The translations under genes were made by a program, and so were the position numbers. This document shows positions 16,798-20,421 of a stretch of 20,421 nt of DNA, piece after piece. The notes under the pieces were generated by a model, which was not told the origin of the DNA, made no database searches, and was given only the letters and a program-made list of their open reading frames with translations. Every line of letters starts with the position of its first letter. Within the stretch, counting starts at the first letter, position 1. Location: contig JAJXXM010000392.1 in NCBI GenBank assembly GCA_021781095.1, positions 1 to 20,421 of the forward strand. Direction: 5' to 3'. The stretch is from a bacterium (GTDB lineage Bacteria > Eremiobacterota > Eremiobacteria > Baltobacterales > Baltobacteraceae).

Positions 16798-18378
16798 GTG
16801 AAGCAGGCAGAGGCCGTGCGCCGTAAGGAAGGCGCGCCCGTTGCCGGCGCGCTCGGCGCGGCGAAATGCGCGCCACCGCCGGTGTGCTCCCGGGAGAATC
16901 GCTCGGAGCGAGGTGTGATAGACCGGCCAGCTGACGCCGGGAACGTGGAGGAGCGGGAAGCGTGACATCCACGCACAGAGCTCGAGATTTTTACGGAAAC
17001 GCGCGTCTTCGATCGAGATAAAATACCGCGATCCTTTGGCGATCGCGCTCTCTTCATCGAACGGCGTCCAGAGGTACGGGTCTTCCTCCCATCCGAAGCG
17101 ATCCATATAGTAGAAAATGTCGGGGCCGTAATGCGCGATCACGGGTAAGGCGTTGCGCGGCAAGGCGCGATCGAGTGCGACGGCATTGCGATAGGCGACT
17201 TTGCTGTAGCGATAATACGGGGCGATCGCTGCGAGACCGCCCACGAGCATCGCTGCTCCGAGCAGCGTGCCGCCGATCGCGAGCGCGACGGTGCCACGGC
17301 GTTCGTTTCCAAAGCGATCGCGCACCCAGATCGCGCCCGCGCCGATGGCGAGCGCGCATGCCGGGAGGAGCAAGAAGAGATAGTAGTCGACGCGCTCGAC
17401 GGCGATGACGGCATACGTATAGAGCGCCGCGCCGAGAAACCAGAGTGGGAGCAGCAGTCGCGAGCGCGTCCGCACGCGTGGGAGCGCGAAGAGCGAGGCG
17501 AGCGTGACGATGCTCCCGATCGTTCCCAGCATCGTCACGCGAAAGAGATTGAACCCGTATGCCGCGTGTTTGACCTGCCACGCAAAACCGTGGAGCGAGC
17601 CGAACGAGGCGAGTAGATGCGGGATGACGTGCTTCGAGAGGATCGCACTCGCCCAGAGCCACTGGGCGTGCCCGCGCACCGCGTGGTCGTACATCTCCAG
17701 AATCGCGAGCGGGACGAATGCGAGGACGACGAGCGCGGTCGGACGGATCGGATGCTTTGCGCGGAGTCGTTCGACGAGCGGTCCGAGCGCGCCGAGGAGC
17801 CCCGCGAGAGCGACGGGTTTGGCAAGGAGCGCTAGCGTGGTGAGCCCCGCCGCACGCGCGAGCCGCCGCGGCTCGACGGCGAGATCCTCGAGCAGTAAGC
17901 GTGAGACGGCGTAGAGCGCTGCCGTGAGGAAAAAGACCATCGTTGCATCGGGAGTGAAGGTGCGCCCGTAGTAAATACTTCCGGGGAAGATCGCGTAAGC
18001 GAGCGCCGCAATCAGCCCGGCGAGCGCATCGTCGAAGAGCCAACGCCCGAAGAGCCCGAGCACGGCGATGGTAGCGACGCTAAAACCCAGGGTCAGCAGC
18101 CGTCCGAAGATCGGATGGATGCCGAAAAAATGATAGAGCGAGGCGGCGAGATAGGGAACGATCTGCAGTTCCAATTCGACGTAATGCGGCGGTGGGCCGT
18201 CGTAGTTGGTCTGCGGATAGAGAATGTTTCCGTTGAGGCGATAAAAGTTGCGCGCGATGTTCGCCGTGTCGCCTTGCCGCCAATTCGGATGGTCGAGAAT
18301 CGGGTTGTGAATGCCGTGCAACCGCAACGCCGCGCCGAAAATACAGACCGCGATGAGAAGAAAACGAAACGACTTCAC
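16783..18378 (-). CDS. GT39/ArnT-like membrane glycosyltransferase (GT-C fold)
   Basis: A 531-aa integral membrane protein of the PMT_2/ArnT-like group, which transfers sugars from polyprenyl-phosphate donors outside the cytoplasmic membrane. The N-terminal helix is followed by the large external loop with HPNWRQGDTANIARNFYRLNG, a family hallmark carrying the likely catalytic Asp, then GRLLTLGFSVATIAVLGLFGR and the IYYGRTFTPDATMVFFLTAAL segment. About ten further hydrophobic helices follow, then a C-terminal extracytoplasmic part (about 400-531) with DIFYYMDRFGWEEDPYLWT. The start is GTG at 18378, overlapping the GtrA stop (GTGA), so it is the third gene of the minus-strand glycosylation operon. 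Acceptor and sugar are unknown. Its last codons overlap the convergent lipoprotein gene. Confidence 0.88.
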   Translation of the reverse strand: MKSFRFLLIAVCIFGAALRLHGIHNPILDHPNWRQGDTANIARNFYRLNGNILYPQTNYDGPPPHYVELELQIVPYLAASLYHFFGIHPIFGRLLTLGFSVATIAVLGLFGRWLFDDALAGLIAALAYAIFPGSIYYGRTFTPDATMVFFLTAALYAVSRLLLEDLAVEPRRLARAAGLTTLALLAKPVALAGLLGALGPLVERLRAKHPIRPTALVVLAFVPLAILEMYDHAVRGHAQWLWASAILSKHVIPHLLASFGSLHGFAWQVKHAAYGFNLFRVTMLGTIGSIVTLASLFALPRVRTRSRLLLPLWFLGAALYTYAVIAVERVDYYLFLLLPACALAIGAGAIWVRDRFGNERRGTVALAIGGTLLGAAMLVGGLAAIAPYYRYSKVAYRNAVALDRALPRNALPVIAHYGPDIFYYMDRFGWEEDPYLWTPFDEESAIAKGSRYFISIEDARFRKNLELCAWMSRFPLLHVPGVSWPVYHTSLRAILPGAHRRWRAFRRAERAGNGRAFLTAHGLCLLHSGKG

Positions 18379-18806
18379 CGCGTGTGCCGGAACGTCCAGT
18401 ACTTATTGACGAAGAAATTCACGAAGATACCGGCGACGGTGCCGACCAGCCAGGTGCGGTGCCCGTAGTGGTTCCCGAAAAACGGCTTGGTCAGCGGCGC
18501 GACGCCGAGCCCGACGAGGAGTGCGAGCGCGGAGACGGTGAGGAACTGTACCCCTTCACGTACCGCGTTCGCTTCCGAGCGGAACGTCCAACGACGATTG
18601 AGGACGTAATTGGAGACGCCGCCGGCCATGAACGCGATGGAGTAGATGATCGCGTAGGGCAGCGCCTGGTCGTGATTGGGCACGGCGCGCTGCAGCAGCG
18701 TGAAGAGGATGAAATTGAGAATCGTCCCGGAGAGTCCGACGATCGCGAACTTCGTGAATTGACGGACGCCGCGCCGGTTCGCGACGTTTTGAACGATACT
18801 ATGCAA
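18375..18806 (-). CDS. GtrA-family membrane protein
   Basis: A 143-aa protein with four predicted membrane helices, the standard GtrA size. Family hallmarks are FAIVGLSGTILNFILFTLLQ (helix 1, about 21-40), the SNYVLNRRWTFRS loop, and the C-terminal VNKYWTFRHTR. GtrA proteins are thought to move undecaprenyl-phosphate-linked sugars across the membrane, or to assist enzymes that use them. The only start giving a full first helix is a TTG at 18806 without a clear ribosome binding site; it overlaps the upstream gene's stop by 8 nt. Flanked by two GT-C glycosyltransferases, it probably supplies or flips their lipid-linked sugar donor. Confidence 0.88.
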   Translation of the reverse strand: MHSIVQNVANRRGVRQFTKFAIVGLSGTILNFILFTLLQRAVPNHDQALPYAIIYSIAFMAGGVSNYVLNRRWTFRSEANAVREGVQFLTVSALALLVGLGVAPLTKPFFGNHYGHRTWLVGTVAGIFVNFFVNKYWTFRHTR

Positions 18807-20337
18807 CCCAATACCAATCGGCGAAGAGAACGGTGAAAAGCCCTAACAGCGGGAGCGAGAACGCGAGAATGAGGTTGTTGACCCACGGTCGGTCGCCCCA
18901 TCGCGCGAGGATGGCGAAGAGCGGGAAGAGGACGAGCGCGAATCGCGGCATGCTCATGAGGCTCGAGGTGGACATCGGTATCAGCACCGAGAGCGCCATG
19001 TAGGCGATATAGGACGGGCGCAGACGCTTCCATCCGAAAATCAGCACGGCGACCATGAGCGCGGTGAAACTCAGTTCGAGCGCCTGATTCGCGACCGCCG
19101 CGCCGGAATGCGCGTGCGCGATCGCGAGGATGGAGTTCGTCACGCTCACCCAGGGTGGGGCGAGGTGTCGATTCCAATGCGCCTGAACGTGCGAGAAAAA
19201 GAGCGGATCGCCGGTGACGACCCAGAGGTACGCCATATAGAGCGCGAGGCCGGCGCCGATCAACGCCGCCGGGAGCAGCGAGCGGATATGTTCGGCGAGC
19301 CGATCGCGATAGGCCGCATACCACTCCAATACGAAGGGGACGAGCAACAAGATCCCCTCCACGCGCGTCATCGCGGCGAAAAAACCGATCGTGCCGGCCA
19401 AGAGCCAGCGGCGGCGGCGGAGGTAGAAGAACGCGGCGACCGTGAGCATGAAGAAGAGCGACTCGGTATAGACGGCTGAGAAGAATACCGCCGACGGAAA
19501 GATCGAAACGTAGAAGATCGCGCGCCGAGCGACGGTGCGGTCGAATTCCCGCTCGAGCAACTTGTAGAGAAAGAGCAGCGCGAAGAAAAAGCACGCGTTC
19601 GAGATGAGCAACCCTGCGACCAGGTGATTGCCGACGAGCACGCCGAGCGCTCGAATCATCATCGGGTAGAGCGGGAAAAACGCCATCTCGGTCCCTTGAT
19701 AGCCGCGGGTCGCGATGTCGAGATAGTGGACGGCGTCCCAGCGCCCCCAGACCGCGAGCAACAGCTGCGACGATTCGCTGACGTGCTGTCCGGGGCGCTG
19801 CCCGATGATCACGGCGGCGAGCTCGGCGATCACGATGATCGCGGCCCGCGTCGCGACGAAATCGAGCAGCACTTCACGGACGGTTTGGTTGAAACGCGCG
19901 GCGATGAGCACTTTGAGAATGGCGAAGAGGATCGCGCCGAGCACGAGCAAGCGCGACCCGGTCGCGAGATTCGGCGGCACGATATAGGTCGCCCAGAGCA
20001 AAAGAAAGGGCGCCCAGGTGATGGCGTCGTGCCGAAGCGACTTCGCAAACGTGACGCCGGCGCGAGCGCTGAAGTAGCGCGCGTATTCCAGCCAGAGGAC
20101 GAGCGAGAACGCGGCGCCGAGAAGCGGTAATCCGAGGAAGGCCATCTCGCCGAGCGCCGACCCGAGGTGCGGCGCGCCCCAACTCTGCCAGAGAAAGAAG
20201 CCGAGGGTGCCCCCCGCGAGCGCCACGATGAGGAGGGCAGGAAGGCCTCCTTCGAAGGCGCGATGGGCGGGATGAGCGTTGGACGATGCGGCAACAGGTT
20301 GACGTACGGACACGCCGGGGGGAGTTAAAGGATTCAC
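18799..20337 (-). CDS. PIG-V-like mannosyltransferase-family membrane protein with N-terminal extension
   Basis: A 512-aa integral membrane protein. The catalytic-loop motif RWDAVHYLDIATRGYQ (199-214) followed by AFFPLYPMMIRALG (219-232) is typical of PIG-V-like GT-C enzymes, which use polyprenyl-phosphate mannose or related donors. FPSAVFFSAVYTESLFFMLT and AAMTRVEGILLLVPF are further family segments. In PIG-V relatives I know, the WD loop follows the first membrane helix; here it is preceded by about 190 residues holding some five hydrophobic segments, so four helices look additional. The start is GTG at 20337, with GGGA-rich sequence just upstream. It is the first gene of a three-gene minus-strand operon with GtrA and a GT39 enzyme. 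The substrate is not known, and the name 'mannosyltransferase' is by family only. Confidence 0.8.
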   Translation of the reverse strand: MNPLTPPGVSVRQPVAASSNAHPAHRAFEGGLPALLIVALAGGTLGFFLWQSWGAPHLGSALGEMAFLGLPLLGAAFSLVLWLEYARYFSARAGVTFAKSLRHDAITWAPFLLLWATYIVPPNLATGSRLLVLGAILFAILKVLIAARFNQTVREVLLDFVATRAAIIVIAELAAVIIGQRPGQHVSESSQLLLAVWGRWDAVHYLDIATRGYQGTEMAFFPLYPMMIRALGVLVGNHLVAGLLISNACFFFALLFLYKLLEREFDRTVARRAIFYVSIFPSAVFFSAVYTESLFFMLTVAAFFYLRRRRWLLAGTIGFFAAMTRVEGILLLVPFVLEWYAAYRDRLAEHIRSLLPAALIGAGLALYMAYLWVVTGDPLFFSHVQAHWNRHLAPPWVSVTNSILAIAHAHSGAAVANQALELSFTALMVAVLIFGWKRLRPSYIAYMALSVLIPMSTSSLMSMPRFALVLFPLFAILARWGDRPWVNNLILAFSLPLLGLFTVLFADWYWVA

Positions 20338-20363
20338 TCCGCTTCCCTTGTAGCCTGAGGCGG

Positions 20364-20421
20364 ATGAACGATCTAACCATGCAGGCGCGTATGAAGCCCT
20401 CGCTTGATTTCGTCACCGTGA
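20364..20421 (+). CDS. Start of a plus-strand gene, possibly a family 2 glycosyltransferase (cut by window edge)
   Basis: An open frame from ATG 20364, with alternative ATGs at 20379 and 20391, runs off the window. It reads MNDLTMQARMKPSLDFVTV. The last part resembles the first beta-strand of GT2 enzymes, which often begin 'MKP.lsvViV' before a tyrosine-asparagine motif. Only about ten informative residues are visible, so this is a suggestion. Divergent placement 26 bp from the PIG-V-like operon would suit a polyprenyl-phosphate glycosyltransferase making its donor. A GAGG lies 3 nt before the first ATG and an AGG lies 5 nt before the third, so the start is undecided. Confidence 0.3.
   Translation, partial: MNDLTMQARMKPSLDFVTV

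Noticed and set aside
20299..20330. TTGACG and TTAAAG as a promoter for the right-edge gene
   Set aside because: The spacer is 20 bp and the -10 is poor. Too weak to report as a feature.
20371..20379. TGGTTAGAT on the minus strand as an extended -10 for the PIG-V-like operon
   Set aside because: Only three of six -10 positions match and no -35 lies upstream.

Overview
This is a dense, GC-rich bacterial chromosomal window. It carries housekeeping genes for translation, isoprenoid and envelope-lipid synthesis, followed by envelope and glycosylation genes. I see no RNA genes, insertion sequences, phage genes or CRISPR. The order rpsB-tsf-pyrH-frr-(small ORF)-uppS-cdsA-dxr-rseP-ispG-...-proS is the arrangement familiar from Firmicutes and related Terrabacteria. 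The high GC, archaeal/eukaryote-type ProRS, Amj-type flippase and copper-amine-oxidase-like 'stalk' protein suggest a less studied lineage. Candidatus Eremiobacterota (WPS-2) or a relative is my guess, made from memory of gene content and not from any search.

Layout. (1) At 1-1146, on the minus strand, rmlB and the start of rmlA make dTDP-sugars. (2) A divergent intergenic region holds an extended -10 promoter and a structured leader for rpsB. (3) At 1306-9786, on the plus strand, a tight operon runs rpsB, tsf, pyrH, frr, a 66-aa gene, uppS, cdsA, dxr, rseP, ispG and a stalk-domain protein. Most junctions from pyrH onward overlap or abut. (4) At 9773-11947, on the minus strand, a corrinoid adenosyltransferase is followed by an amino acid permease. 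This pair breaks the usual ispG-proS linkage. (5) At 12012-16797, on the plus strand, come proS, a secreted protein of unknown function, an M16 peptidase, an Amj lipid II flippase and a TPR lipoprotein, with every junction overlapping. (6) At 16783-20337, on the minus strand, a glycosylation operon encodes a PIG-V-like GT-C enzyme, a GtrA protein and a GT39/ArnT-like enzyme. (7) At the right edge, a plus-strand gene begins and is cut off; it may be a family 2 glycosyltransferase.

How the genes fit together. dxr and ispG supply isoprenoid precursors by the MEP pathway. UppS makes the undecaprenyl carrier, CdsA makes CDP-diacylglycerol, and Amj flips the undecaprenyl-linked peptidoglycan precursor. 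The GT-C/GtrA cluster probably also uses polyprenyl-phosphate sugars, and RmlA/RmlB make activated sugar. The window therefore links translation capacity with building of the cell envelope. Eight genes appear to start at GTG or TTG, and both convergent gene pairs overlap at their 3' ends, which indicates a compact genome.
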